This document shows, piece by piece, positions 17,101 to 26,931 of a stretch of 36,124 nt of DNA (position 1 is its first letter; the number at the start of each line of letters is the position of its first letter). The notes under the pieces are model-generated. The model was not told the DNA's origin. It ran no database searches and saw only the letters and a program-made list of their open reading frames with translations. The stretch spans positions 1-36,124 of the forward strand of contig JAFTZC010000051.1 in the NCBI GenBank assembly GCA_017461065.1, in the 5' to 3' direction. The position numbers were made by a program, and so were the translations under genes. The stretch comes from Clostridia bacterium (GTDB taxonomy: Bacteria; Bacillota; Clostridia; Christensenellales; DTU072).

Positions 17101-20100
17101 ATATCGCAAGCAGTGAAGGTTATACCTTCAACGGCATCGAACACGCTTCAACCGCCGACTTCGAAGTTAAAGCAAAGGAAGGCTACTATATCAATAGCAT
17201 TACCGTAACTTCCAACAAGGGCGATAGCTATGACGAAATCGTCAACTACTCTGCAAAGTCACACGTTGTAACTCTTGCTTCCATTAACGCAAGCTACTCG
17301 GTTGAAATCGTATGTGCTTCTATCGCACTCGATTACGATATTCACTTTATCAACAAAGCAAACAATAGGGTTGTTATCAATAACTCGACCGTAAACAACA
17401 CCGAGTCCACCTTAAACGCAACTTATTCTTCATCCATTGCCTATGGCAACGACCTAACGGTTAATATCACGCTTACAAGCGGATATTCTTTGAATATCGA
17501 CAAGATAGTAGTAAGCAACAAGGATGCAAGAGATAGTTATTACTATCTACCGCTTTCGGGCGAGTACAACCAAGCTGAAACCAACGGCTTCTATGCACTA
17601 ATCGCAGGTGGTAGCCAAGCATCGTCCGTAACCTATCTAAACGTTTACGACGTCAATACCGCAATCGATATTTACGTAACCTTCGACAAAAAGACAACCG
17701 AAAGCAGCACCAACCTTTTGACCTATAACTCATACGGCAACGGCGCTCTAACGGCAGTTGACGGCAACGGTGCTTCAATAGCAAGCGGCAGCTCTATTGC
17801 CGACGGACTCAAGGTAATTTTGGAAGCAACTCCCGCTCAAGGCAACGTTCTTGAAGCTTTGGTAGTAGACGGCAAAGAAGTCAGCGTAGACAACAACAAG
17901 TACAGCTATATCGTAAACGCAGATAGCTATGCATATGCAGTATTTAGCGAAACCAAATATCCTATCACTATCGTAAGCGGCGTTGAAAACGGCGTAGTCG
18001 CAACCGATAAGTCTTTGGTTGAAGCAGGTACTTCGTTTAACGTTAAGCTCACTCCCGTTGAAGGCTACTACGCATCCACCTTCATCATTACCGTTGATGG
18101 ACAAAGCAAGCCTATTCAACCTTTGAACGGCGCACAATTCGACGGATACAAGAACGGCGGAATGATTGAATACACTATGCCTGCCGAATACGTAACGGGT
18201 AGCATTACCATAAGCGCAAGCTTTGCACCTATCCAATACGAACTCACCTATACTCATAACGAATTCGGCGTTCTTGGCGGAGTAGGCGATATGGGCGCAC
18301 TCACCGTTTACTACGGCGACACCAAGGAAGTAGAGCTAAGTGCACGTAGCGGTTACTATATTAGCGAAATCGTCTTGAACGGCGAATCTATTTCTACCCA
18401 AACGCTAATCGGCACGCCCGTTGTAACGGGTGAATACACCTTAGGTGTATTGCAAGTATATATCACCAAAGATACCACCTTGGACGTAACCTTCTCACCA
18501 ATGGTTTACTCTATCACCGTCAACGAATCTCTCGGCGGCGTAACGCTCGTTAGAAAGGATGGCAGTGCTTACGTAAACGCAAAGGACATCAAGCTTAGCG
18601 AAGGCGACAACGTAGCCATCAAGATGAGCGCTCAAACGGGCTATCATATCCAAGAGCTACGCGTAAACGGTGTAGTTGATAACGGCTGGAAGGTAGAAAA
18701 CGTTTCCGCTAACGACCTAACCGAAATCTATTACGATCTCGGCGTAGTTACCGGCAATATCTCGCTAAGAGTCGTTTATGCAATCAACGAGTATCAAATC
18801 CAAGTAAACGTATCCAACCAAAGCCCCAACTTCAGCGCGGTTGACGTAGATAGCAACACCTACGGCGTAGTATCTATCACGGGCTATCAAGCCGACGCCA
18901 ACGGACTATATACGGGATTTACCCACGGCAGCAACGTTAAGTTCGTAGTAACGCCCAGAACAGGTAGGGGATATTACATTGCAAGATTTGAAATTCAATA
19001 CTACAACGCAGACGGCGAGCTAATCAGCAACAATATCAACACCTTAGACGATAGGGGCGGCTCTTATATCCTATATGGTATTTCAAGCGATATCCAAGCC
19101 GTTAACGTTGAGTTTAGAAGAAGAATGTTCTCTTACGTCGGACTAAAGACCGTCGACGACCAAGGCTCCAATTGGGAATGTGAAGGAGATATCGTTGCAA
19201 CCTTCACCAATCCCTACGCTCAATATCCCGTCGTAGTAGTTGACGGAATGTACGAATACGGTCTCAACTACGCTATTTCCGTAAAACCCGGCGTAGGTTA
19301 CAGCCGTACGTCATTCACCGTAAACGGCGAAGATAGACTAAGCTCTGTAAGAAACAACAACTTCATCGGTACCTTGACGGGCGAGATGAACGTTCAAGTA
19401 GTATATACTATCGATAAGTTTGACGTCGAAATGAACGCAGACACAGGCGGCAATTATTATATCTACGATATCGACGACACTCTACTATGGGCCCCCGGCA
19501 TCGAAATCGTCGATGGCGGCGATATCGTAGACGGCGAGCTCAAGACCTATGCAGAACGCGCAGTTGCAACCGGTATGGTTTGGGCAAGTGAAGATGGCAT
19601 CGAAGTAACTTACGGCACGGAAATCATCTTCGTAGCAGCACCTGCAAGCGAATCGGGCTACAGAGTAAGCAACTTCTTCGTTAATAGACAAGCACGCGCT
19701 ATCGTAGACGAAGACGCCGTAATGCGCGAAAGGGAAGTAATCGTTTCACACACCTTATGCGAAATCAACTTTACTATCCACACTTATACGATAGAAGTCA
19801 ACACCTTTGAAGGCGGTGTTGCAACGCTAAGCACTTCTCTCGTTGAGTGGAACGAGAGTGTAACCCTAAGACTCGTAATTAATCGTGGTTACGTAATGAA
19901 GAACGTACTCCTAAACGGCCAAGATAGCGATATGACCAGCACTCTTGAGTTTGGCGGTACGCACACTCTCGAGCATATCACGAGCAATTATATCATCGAA
20001 GTAGTTCTTGCCAACAAGGCCTACGACGTTACCTTCCAAGGCGACTACAACGCAGAATACGTTCAAAGCTTAGGTAACGGCGCAACGGTTACCGCAATCA

Positions 20101-23100
20101 GCGGCGTTATCCTAAACCAAGGCTCCGTTCTCAAGCAAGAAAAGAGCTATTACACCACCGACGATCCCAAGACCATCGACCAAGACGGCAAGGTATTTAT
20201 CCCCGACCCAAGCGACGAGACGGGCACTAAGTTCATTAGCCCTGCAGTATTTGCAGACAAGCTAACCATCGTCCTTACCGCTCCCGTAGGTTACAAGATA
20301 TCCGCAGTTACCATTACTATGGATAACGACGGCGGCGTAGTATCCAACTTGGTACTATCCGAAAGTGGTCTTGACGCAGGTGACGGCTCGGGTACGCGCA
20401 CCTTTACCATTCCAAGTATGACGGGTAACGTTAAGGTTAGCGTAGAATACGTTATCAAGACCTATACCGTAGAGTACGTACAACGTCCGGGCGGCAGATA
20501 CGAATCGACGGGCACTACGCTCGTAAGCCACCACGAGTTGTTCGAAGTCAATATGATTTCCGACGACGGCTACTATCTTGCAAGCCTTGATATCAACGGC
20601 AGAATCATCCCCACCGTAGTAAGCGGTAGGTCGGATATGCATTACACCTACACAACCGATACCATAGGTGCTAACCAAGAAAACGTCTCCCTTGAGATCA
20701 ACGACGAATTGGTCAACGGAGCCGAGAAGATTACCATTCTACCAACCTATGAAAAGCAAAGATTTAGCGTAATCTTCTTCATTAACAACCTACAAATCAC
20801 CAACCTATATCAAGATTCTACTCTTGGTGTATCTCTTGAAAATAACGAGATTATCTTTGACGCGGTTACCCCAACGCTAATTCACCACGAATTGCAAGAA
20901 GGATACTCAATCACGTCAGTTACCTTCTATAACCTACCTTATAACGATAATGGTAAGTCAACCTATACCTTCCTAAGAGCAGGACTACGTGATCACAACG
21001 TATTTACCGCCAAGGGAGAAAGTCTTGCAGTCACCCTTGACGCTGATATTCTCGGTATGATGGACTTCCACTCCACCAACAAGAATACTATCCGTATTTA
21101 TTACGAAACAGCCAAGGACGTACACACTTCTGTAGGTAGTATGTATTTGGTAGAGGGCGTTGACTCCGCTAACGTTGGCAAGAAGGTAGCTGCAAACGAA
21201 GTACCAAAGCTCAACAACAGAGCTTCGTTCACTTTGTCAGCTTCATTTAGCGACTTCAAGAGCTCCGTTGAACACGAGTATAACACCGAAGCTACCTATA
21301 CCGTAAAGATTGACGCTAACGCAATCAACAAGTATTCCTTCCAAGGTTACCAAGAAAAGATTGACGGCGAATGGCAATATGTAGTAAACGGCGTAAACGG
21401 CATAACGCTACAATCAGCCGGACAAATCTTGCGTTACACGATGACGTCCAACCGTGAATTTAGGGCAGTGTTCTTCCGCACTTACGAAGTAACCGTTCAA
21501 ATTCACCCCGAATACAAGTATACGGAAGGCTCGTTTGCAACCAACGACCCGTCGAGAATGAAGTATCGTCAATACGCAAGCCTAACCGCAGTTGCAACCT
21601 ATTCTACTAAGGGCGACGGCGTAATTTTACCAAACGTTGCTTCAACGAGAGAAACGCTCACCGATACTGACGGCGTAGAAGATGCAAGCTACACCTATAG
21701 AATAATAAGCGGTGCAACCTTGATGCTCAGCGGTATGGATAACGTATCCGTAAACGCAACGAGAGGCTATAGCTACTCGGTTATCACCTATAACGGTGGC
21801 AAGCTTACTCAAATGGAAGACTCCTATAATTTGGGCGTCGACACTCTTGAAGACAGATTGGTTTACGCATACTTCAACAACGTAATCTATGCAAGCTTCG
21901 CTATGGAAACCGTAGGCTCCAACGTAAGCGGTGAAGGCGGTACTGTAAGATACGCAGTAAACGGCACCACCGTTGCAAGTCTAAGTGAAAACTCACTCAC
22001 TATGGCTCCAAACCAAACGCTCACCATTACCATTACGCCTAAGGCAAGCTATAGATTCGATAGCATAATGGAACTATTGCCGCTATCCGAGCCCGATTCA
22101 CAAGGATTTAGACAATTTAGCTCCACCTACACGCCCTTGAGCGCAACCCAAGACGGCAGAGTACAAATCGTATACTACAACGAAAGCGGTTTACCGATTA
22201 CGGGTAGCATCAACGTCTATAGCGGTAGAATTAGTAGGGTAGTCGTTACACTCAACGGCCTAAGCGAAAACTCTATCTTTAAGATTAGATTCTGGAAGCA
22301 AGTTCAAGTTACGAGAGACATTCAACTTATCACCGACGAAGCCGATGCAGGCTCGCACTTGCCAAGCTACGTAATCGACTTTACCACCAACTCGAGCGCA
22401 GCTCCTGTGAATAAAGACGCCGGTGGTAATCTAATCCCACAAGTTACCTATGACTACAACGATAACTTGTACTTCAACTTGCGCTTTGGACTAAGCGACG
22501 ATACCTTCAAAGATTACTCCAAGTACTATCAATTCGTAGGCTACTTCATCAATGGTATCAACGCCTATACGCAACTCGTTCAAAATTATCCGTCAACCTA
22601 TGAAGGCGACTTCGTAGTCAACGACCTTGACAACCTATCCAACGGTATGAATATCGTCGAGACCAACACCATCAACAACGGTGTATTGACGACGGTTTAC
22701 TCTATTGAAGTAGTTGCAAGGTTTATCCCCGTATACAATATCGTAATTGAAAACGAGTATCTTGATAACGGCAATTATCTCAACCCGGGACCAATCACCG
22801 CAACGTCGATTATGTACGATCAAGACTTAACTCAATATTTCAATACTTCAATGAGTATAGAACCTAAACTCGGTGCAGAAGTATCCTATAATACCGATAT
22901 TAACTTCCAAATGCTCGGTAAACTAAATACTATCGACAACTCGAGCAAGAACAGTGCAAGCTCCCCATACAACACTTGGGAAGATAACGTTATTACCTTG
23001 AATTGGGCGGGTGTAAGCGGAAGCGGAGATAACTTCGCATTCCTTGCTTGGCAGTATTACGCATACTTAGGTGACGGCAATTTCGGCTGGATAAATATCC

Positions 23101-26100
23101 CATACGTTGACCCCAACTCGCAAACCAACCTTGTAACCAAGCCCAACTTCACCTTCCCGGTATCTTGCTTGTTCTCTACTTCATACGCAGCATATATCAA
23201 TTCAAACGGTGTCGTAAGTGAAGGCGAAGAAGGCTTTACCTTTGACGCATCTAAGTATGATAGCGTAGGCGCGTACGATAGTTCGTTCGAGCTTTATGCA
23301 ATTAGAATTAGACCTTTGTTCCAAAAGGTTGAAAGTCTTGAGCTCGTCAAGTCTACCGCTCTCAACGACGAAAGCATCTTCTTGGACGGCAAGGGTGACG
23401 TTGAGCCTAAGATCGGTAGCATCTCGCGTTCAAGCGGTAACTTCAATTATTACACCGTCCAAACCTTGATACCCGCAACCATCCAAGGCTATGAGTTTGC
23501 AGGCTGGTATATCACCGAAAACGGACAAGGCGGCAAGCAAGCACTTCTTGCAACCGGCAGCGAGTTAGACCACGACTTGGCAGTAACTAAGGGCACAGGC
23601 ACCGATGGTGAAACTACTTACTATCTCAAGACCGAAAAGGTCCAAGACCTAAACGGCGTAGATACCGATCAAGAGATTACCTATAGCCTTGACCCCAACA
23701 ACAACCAAATCAGCTTGTTGATGAACGATTCGTTCAAGATTTTCGCAAGATACATCCGCATTTACACTATTAGTGTAAAGGTAACCAACCTTTCGGGTAT
23801 AAGCTCCGTCCTAACCGACGCAATGCCCACGCTTGATTACTACAAGCAAGTAGACGGCGCTTGGGTATATCAAGGCGAAGTAAGCGGCGAAAGAATGATT
23901 ACTATTAGTGACGCACGCGTAGGTACTAAGTTGAGATTTACCCTTAAGACCAACTACTCGGGTAATATCAACGACTCAATCAACTTCAACCCATTGTACG
24001 ATAGATTCGCAGGTATCACGTCCGTTGACGAAAACAACAAGAACGTTTGGGACCAAAACGGCTCACTCGACTATCAACAATCGGTAATTCCCGATATTCT
24101 CAAGAACTTTGATGCAAACGATAGTTCAACCTACGAAGCATACAACGACGCGGTAGAAGACGTTGAAATCATCATTACCGCAAACGCACAAAAGACGGTC
24201 AACGTCAACTTCGAGTCATTCGGTACCTTGATGCTACACAACGTATACGTTGGTTCTTCAATTAAGCTACCTAAGGCTCTTGGCGAAGTTCTATATGAAA
24301 ACGATCCGTCAAGCGTTGAAGTAGCTTCCGACGTACTTGGCAACGACGCATACTACGTAAAGGACGACGGCATCGGCGACGCATACGCAACTTCAACCGA
24401 TAACGGCGGTGACGGCAAGATCCAAATCAACAACGTACCAATTAACACTAACTACTCCTTCGACGGCGAAGAAGTTGGCGATTACGCAACGAGACTCATT
24501 GATACGGCGAACGTTCTTGAAAGCGATTACAGCAGTATCGGCGTAAACTTCAACGGCTCGTCTATTACCAAGAAGGTACAAAACGTTGCTTACTACTCAA
24601 CCGCAACTTGGAACGAGTACGTATGGAAAGAAGGCAATCTTGTGGCAGAAGTAAAGCAAGGCAGCGGTATGTACGATTATCCCTTCGCTGACGGCGGCGT
24701 ATCCGGCTCGGACGGCGCAGGTGACGGAACGGAAGCTCACCCATTCAAGATTGCAACCGTAGACCACCTGAGAAACGTCGACAAGCTTTACAAGGGTAAT
24801 AACGGCACTCTCGTTTACGGACAAGATGGAGCAAACGTACTCCGCGTACACTTCGTACAAGTTGCAGATATCAACCTTAACGAAACCAACAACGCTTTGA
24901 GCGAACCGCTTTGCGGAGCCTTCACGGCATCTAATAACGTAACCTATCTAAACGGCTTCAACGGCATTTACGACGGTGACGGATATACTTTGTATAACCT
25001 AAATTTCGAACTTTCAAATTCGACTTTAGTTGAAAACGTTGGTATCTTTGCTAAGATTTATCGTGGAGGCGTTGTAAAAGACCTTAACATTGGTAGATCG
25101 TACGTATATAGCAGCGCAACCAACGTAGGCGTTCTTGCAGGTCAAGTATTCGGTGGTACTGTTCAAAACGTTCACACCGTAGACGCCGGTGCAGAAAATA
25201 TCATAAGAACGGTTTACGGACAAAACTTTGTCGGTGGCTTGGTCGGCTTACTCGCAGGTGAAAGCGATGCAGAAGGCTTGATTTCCAACTCGTCGATTTC
25301 TAACTATCAAGTAACGGCAACCGTTGGCGGTAGCTATCTCGGCGTAGGTTCAGACTATACCGGTGGCGCAGGCGGCTTGGTAGGTTCAATTGGCACTAAC
25401 GCTAAGGTGTCAGGCGGCAACGGCACTTATACCACCAGCCTTGTAACCGTTACGAGCGGTAGCTCACTTGGAGCTGAGGGCATCGGTGCAGGCGGCATTG
25501 CAGGTACCATACAAGCAAGCACCGGTAACGACGGACAAGTTGCAATCGAAAACGCAATCGCAATCGATGCAGGATTAGGCTCAACCAGCAATAAGGTAGC
25601 AATCGGCGGCGTAGTTGGTTCAATCGGTGCAAACCGCAATATTTCAAACGTAACTTATAGAATTACGGCAGCTATGAGCATTCGCTCTAACAGCACCGCA
25701 GGCTTCACCACGCCGAATTCAACGGCTGACCAAGGCAACTTTATGATGCACGGCGGCGGTGGTATCGCAGGCTTCAATAACGGTACTATTTCAACTGCAA
25801 GCGTACTTTCAGCCGACACCTTCAGGCTTACCCTTTATGGCTCGATGGTCGGTGGAATCGTAGGCGTAAACTTCGGTACGATTGAAAACGGCACCGTAAG
25901 GGCAAGGTTGTTCACTTCACGTCAAACCGTAAACAGCTCGCTTGAAGGCGGCACTTACGGCGGTATGGTAGGCTACAACGTTGGTACCATTAGCGGCGGT
26001 GGCATCCAAGGCGTACAAAACGCAACCAACGACTATTCTTCAACCAGCGCAGCTTACGAAGTAGTAACGGCTGGTAATGAAGCTTATATCCCAACGAGCG

Positions 26101-26756
26101 GTCCTAACTCGGCAATGCACGGCGTACTTAGTGCAGATACTGCAAATCTTTATATCGGTGGCGTAGCCGGTTATAACGAAGGCACGATTTCTAACGTAGT
26201 CAACAACTCCAAGCTTATGGTTAACAGAAGGGCAAGCGACGAAATCAGCAACTATTCGTATATCGGTGCAATCGCAGGTAACAGTACTAACGAAAACATC
26301 AGCGCAAGCGGTACGGCAATCATTAAGTACTTCAACTACATTTGGGTTGACCAAAGCAACGACGTATCTCAAACTCAATGGGCATATATCGGCAATGCTC
26401 GCGGTAACGGCAACGGCGGAAGCTCAACTTGTAGCGTAACGGCAACGGCATCGTATTGCGGTGGTGGTACCATCTACAACCAAGCAAGTATCGAAGCAGG
26501 CTTTACTTGGGGCTTTGAAGGTACCGGCTACTTGAGTGGATCGGCATCCGTATACTTCTACTCCGTATCGGGCACCGCAAGCGGCACCTGTCCCGACTGG
26601 AACGTAAGCGGAACCATTGAAGGAGCATCTGATGACGGCGCTGTTTACTCCGAAGACTGCGACAAGTATGCCGGTGACATCTCGACCCTATGGAAGACCG
26701 CTTGGAACTATACCGGCTATCTCCGTTACATTGCAGTAAGCAGCTACTCGGCATAA
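14133..26756 (+). CDS. Giant membrane-anchored repeat protein (Big_3-like, Flg_new, InlB-B-like and GLUG repeats)
   Basis: A 4207-residue protein from one uninterrupted frame. A basic N-terminus and one hydrophobic helix (about 17-42) anchor it; the rest should be extracytoplasmic. A Big_3-like Ig domain (about 50-125) comes first, then three Listeria-Bacteroides-type repeats with GYRFVGW, GYEFKGW and NYTFKGW (about 194-575). From about 600 to 2300 a divergent InlB-B-like module recurs every 75-120 residues around a GYYIxxhxhNG core, for example near 742, 823, 924, 1015, 1406, 1503 and 2144. Residues about 2430-3450 are beta-rich and less regular. From about 3523 a GLUG-type beta-helix starts (EAHPFKIATVDHLRNV, FNGIYDGDGYTLYNL) with nine GGhhG-type turns to about 4050. 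The last 110 residues hold C4100, C4109, C4153 and C4176. No LPXTG, SLH or choline-binding anchor is visible. Adhesin or cell-surface scaffold is the best guess. Confidence 0.85.
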   Translation: MAKLRVTGKRFSINGMFGITMIAIAVVAVVAVVVAAIVLPTLAEVTDYEAPEVVAIVAPDDGLISVGADLSQVFVTVKYSDGSTNQVALSELVVTGLDTSTEGVVDGVVLDYGGFKQTISFNVVPTELNVEYIASTGGRIDGETIQSITAGADATRVEAIPDEGYYFAGWSDGDINASRLDTQVSKSMRLIAVFEKLRYTVVFYYPDGTTAREEVVSYNESPMRVPRADEKNMELYGYRFVGWDTDFTHITKDTNIYPIFEKYAADFHLEYTTDKSGRPLGTSDALSYYEFDELATVRVNANADRKFIGWSVFDVNTQTWISLDPVMAEGRLIHVGVDHSIEFISTRTGTTEEFVLSFTPDSEVEEILVKAHFVYLESEISFTSMNNKAHESFLIDYDTPIGEKFDVEDLTYLDMLGYEFKGWYVKGGEVKADGTPVLVNNQTTFSQPTELIAYWEKEIFAAVFLKGENEDAAFLSPDNIFESTYNGKLVTAYYQDTLAGALSGSFPEKVPTKPNYTFKGWYLADADRLPTSTVIDKTFKLENYMTIVDVKDEYGNVKASYPAIFVVPVFEVNTKTLTINVQGSGSINALVYDETYGVFTEKSISGKVEMPVNQKYMIRVRPSAGYSLSAVNVNGVINSGDNLAGAQGYYDLTIAGSDLSPIDVDYDIIATFKLTEYEISVTNGSNGVVSGEISYNVLGKDESFREHSNDKTISFPVNYGSGVSVEIATKQTDDTSDASSSYGYYISAIKLNGETIAVPAEAVYFNLIIEDVTRDNRVEIQYLEFTYVVTLPEDSAYGSMISESTLTSFKKGDENPFAVKANDGYYIKRVTANGTIIDPYISAKGYTINSLLVNGEAPTPGANDYRVTEMRLSIDSIEQNVVFEVEYAELYYNVTTSYEGVGSVTTPFTVSYGAPFHVNAVTSSGYYVHSVVVNGVENTFDDVQTAREYTVNSTKRDYDVKFIFKRTVYFVRFVDADGNSSVTYDEQTINIASSEGYTFNGIEHASTADFEVKAKEGYYINSITVTSNKGDSYDEIVNYSAKSHVVTLASINASYSVEIVCASIALDYDIHFINKANNRVVINNSTVNNTESTLNATYSSSIAYGNDLTVNITLTSGYSLNIDKIVVSNKDARDSYYYLPLSGEYNQAETNGFYALIAGGSQASSVTYLNVYDVNTAIDIYVTFDKKTTESSTNLLTYNSYGNGALTAVDGNGASIASGSSIADGLKVILEATPAQGNVLEALVVDGKEVSVDNNKYSYIVNADSYAYAVFSETKYPITIVSGVENGVVATDKSLVEAGTSFNVKLTPVEGYYASTFIITVDGQSKPIQPLNGAQFDGYKNGGMIEYTMPAEYVTGSITISASFAPIQYELTYTHNEFGVLGGVGDMGALTVYYGDTKEVELSARSGYYISEIVLNGESISTQTLIGTPVVTGEYTLGVLQVYITKDTTLDVTFSPMVYSITVNESLGGVTLVRKDGSAYVNAKDIKLSEGDNVAIKMSAQTGYHIQELRVNGVVDNGWKVENVSANDLTEIYYDLGVVTGNISLRVVYAINEYQIQVNVSNQSPNFSAVDVDSNTYGVVSITGYQADANGLYTGFTHGSNVKFVVTPRTGRGYYIARFEIQYYNADGELISNNINTLDDRGGSYILYGISSDIQAVNVEFRRRMFSYVGLKTVDDQGSNWECEGDIVATFTNPYAQYPVVVVDGMYEYGLNYAISVKPGVGYSRTSFTVNGEDRLSSVRNNNFIGTLTGEMNVQVVYTIDKFDVEMNADTGGNYYIYDIDDTLLWAPGIEIVDGGDIVDGELKTYAERAVATGMVWASEDGIEVTYGTEIIFVAAPASESGYRVSNFFVNRQARAIVDEDAVMREREVIVSHTLCEINFTIHTYTIEVNTFEGGVATLSTSLVEWNESVTLRLVINRGYVMKNVLLNGQDSDMTSTLEFGGTHTLEHITSNYIIEVVLANKAYDVTFQGDYNAEYVQSLGNGATVTAISGVILNQGSVLKQEKSYYTTDDPKTIDQDGKVFIPDPSDETGTKFISPAVFADKLTIVLTAPVGYKISAVTITMDNDGGVVSNLVLSESGLDAGDGSGTRTFTIPSMTGNVKVSVEYVIKTYTVEYVQRPGGRYESTGTTLVSHHELFEVNMISDDGYYLASLDINGRIIPTVVSGRSDMHYTYTTDTIGANQENVSLEINDELVNGAEKITILPTYEKQRFSVIFFINNLQITNLYQDSTLGVSLENNEIIFDAVTPTLIHHELQEGYSITSVTFYNLPYNDNGKSTYTFLRAGLRDHNVFTAKGESLAVTLDADILGMMDFHSTNKNTIRIYYETAKDVHTSVGSMYLVEGVDSANVGKKVAANEVPKLNNRASFTLSASFSDFKSSVEHEYNTEATYTVKIDANAINKYSFQGYQEKIDGEWQYVVNGVNGITLQSAGQILRYTMTSNREFRAVFFRTYEVTVQIHPEYKYTEGSFATNDPSRMKYRQYASLTAVATYSTKGDGVILPNVASTRETLTDTDGVEDASYTYRIISGATLMLSGMDNVSVNATRGYSYSVITYNGGKLTQMEDSYNLGVDTLEDRLVYAYFNNVIYASFAMETVGSNVSGEGGTVRYAVNGTTVASLSENSLTMAPNQTLTITITPKASYRFDSIMELLPLSEPDSQGFRQFSSTYTPLSATQDGRVQIVYYNESGLPITGSINVYSGRISRVVVTLNGLSENSIFKIRFWKQVQVTRDIQLITDEADAGSHLPSYVIDFTTNSSAAPVNKDAGGNLIPQVTYDYNDNLYFNLRFGLSDDTFKDYSKYYQFVGYFINGINAYTQLVQNYPSTYEGDFVVNDLDNLSNGMNIVETNTINNGVLTTVYSIEVVARFIPVYNIVIENEYLDNGNYLNPGPITATSIMYDQDLTQYFNTSMSIEPKLGAEVSYNTDINFQMLGKLNTIDNSSKNSASSPYNTWEDNVITLNWAGVSGSGDNFAFLAWQYYAYLGDGNFGWINIPYVDPNSQTNLVTKPNFTFPVSCLFSTSYAAYINSNGVVSEGEEGFTFDASKYDSVGAYDSSFELYAIRIRPLFQKVESLELVKSTALNDESIFLDGKGDVEPKIGSISRSSGNFNYYTVQTLIPATIQGYEFAGWYITENGQGGKQALLATGSELDHDLAVTKGTGTDGETTYYLKTEKVQDLNGVDTDQEITYSLDPNNNQISLLMNDSFKIFARYIRIYTISVKVTNLSGISSVLTDAMPTLDYYKQVDGAWVYQGEVSGERMITISDARVGTKLRFTLKTNYSGNINDSINFNPLYDRFAGITSVDENNKNVWDQNGSLDYQQSVIPDILKNFDANDSSTYEAYNDAVEDVEIIITANAQKTVNVNFESFGTLMLHNVYVGSSIKLPKALGEVLYENDPSSVEVASDVLGNDAYYVKDDGIGDAYATSTDNGGDGKIQINNVPINTNYSFDGEEVGDYATRLIDTANVLESDYSSIGVNFNGSSITKKVQNVAYYSTATWNEYVWKEGNLVAEVKQGSGMYDYPFADGGVSGSDGAGDGTEAHPFKIATVDHLRNVDKLYKGNNGTLVYGQDGANVLRVHFVQVADINLNETNNALSEPLCGAFTASNNVTYLNGFNGIYDGDGYTLYNLNFELSNSTLVENVGIFAKIYRGGVVKDLNIGRSYVYSSATNVGVLAGQVFGGTVQNVHTVDAGAENIIRTVYGQNFVGGLVGLLAGESDAEGLISNSSISNYQVTATVGGSYLGVGSDYTGGAGGLVGSIGTNAKVSGGNGTYTTSLVTVTSGSSLGAEGIGAGGIAGTIQASTGNDGQVAIENAIAIDAGLGSTSNKVAIGGVVGSIGANRNISNVTYRITAAMSIRSNSTAGFTTPNSTADQGNFMMHGGGGIAGFNNGTISTASVLSADTFRLTLYGSMVGGIVGVNFGTIENGTVRARLFTSRQTVNSSLEGGTYGGMVGYNVGTISGGGIQGVQNATNDYSSTSAAYEVVTAGNEAYIPTSGPNSAMHGVLSADTANLYIGGVAGYNEGTISNVVNNSKLMVNRRASDEISNYSYIGAIAGNSTNENISASGTAIIKYFNYIWVDQSNDVSQTQWAYIGNARGNGNGGSSTCSVTATASYCGGGTIYNQASIEAGFTWGFEGTGYLSGSASVYFYSVSGTASGTCPDWNVSGTIEGASDDGAVYSEDCDKYAGDISTLWKTAWNYTGYLRYIAVSSYSA

Positions 26757-26777
26757 TCTAAAAGCCAATATAATCCA

Positions 26778-26808
26778 AATCCCCTAAGGAAACCTTAGGG
26801 GATTTTTT
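26778..26808 (+). terminator. Intrinsic terminator of the giant gene
   Basis: A perfect 12-bp stem (26778-26789 with 26793-26804) with loop AAA, followed by T residues to 26808, 21 nt after the stop. Confidence 0.93.
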
Positions 26809-26853
26809 ATTCAAACGAGCCCAATTGTTTTCGGGCAGTCATTTAATAAAAAA

Positions 26854-26870
26854 GTTTACAAATACTAAAC
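26854..26870. promoter_or_regulatory. Operator-like repeat 1 of the pot operon
   Basis: GTTTA, 7 bp, TAAAC, an inverted repeat just upstream of the promoter. An identical arrangement recurs 25 bp further on. Likely bound by the XRE-cupin regulator encoded next (autoregulation), as inference. Confidence 0.6.
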
Positions 26871-26878
26871 AAAAATAA

Positions 26879-26895
26879 GTTTACTAAAATTAAAC
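26879..26895. promoter_or_regulatory. Operator-like repeat 2 of the pot operon
   Basis: GTTTA, 7 bp, TAAAC with the same half-sites and spacing as 26854-26870. It ends 7 bp before the -35 box. The two repeats are 25 bp apart centre to centre, more than two helical turns. Confidence 0.6.
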
Positions 26896-26902
26896 AAAAT
26901 TA

Positions 26903-26931
26903 TTGACAGCATTAAGTATCGTTGCTATGAT
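26903..26931 (+). promoter_or_regulatory. Promoter of the XRE-potABCD operon
   Basis: TTGACA (26903-26908), 17 bp, TATGAT (26926-26931), a near-consensus sigma-A promoter. The predicted start is close to 26938, giving a leader of about 37 nt that contains the short GCGCGCAC tract. Confidence 0.8.

Noticed and set aside
17775..18257. 160-codon open frame on the - strand inside the giant gene
   Set aside because: It lies opposite a clearly coding, strongly codon-biased gene, has no ribosome site, and its cysteine-rich translation looks like an antisense shadow. The same applies to the other - strand frames within this gene.
14133..26756. Sortase (LPXTG-type) or SLH anchoring of the giant protein
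   Set aside because: The C-terminus ends in AVSSYSA with no LPXTG-like motif, no terminal hydrophobic helix and no basic tail; no SLH repeats were seen.
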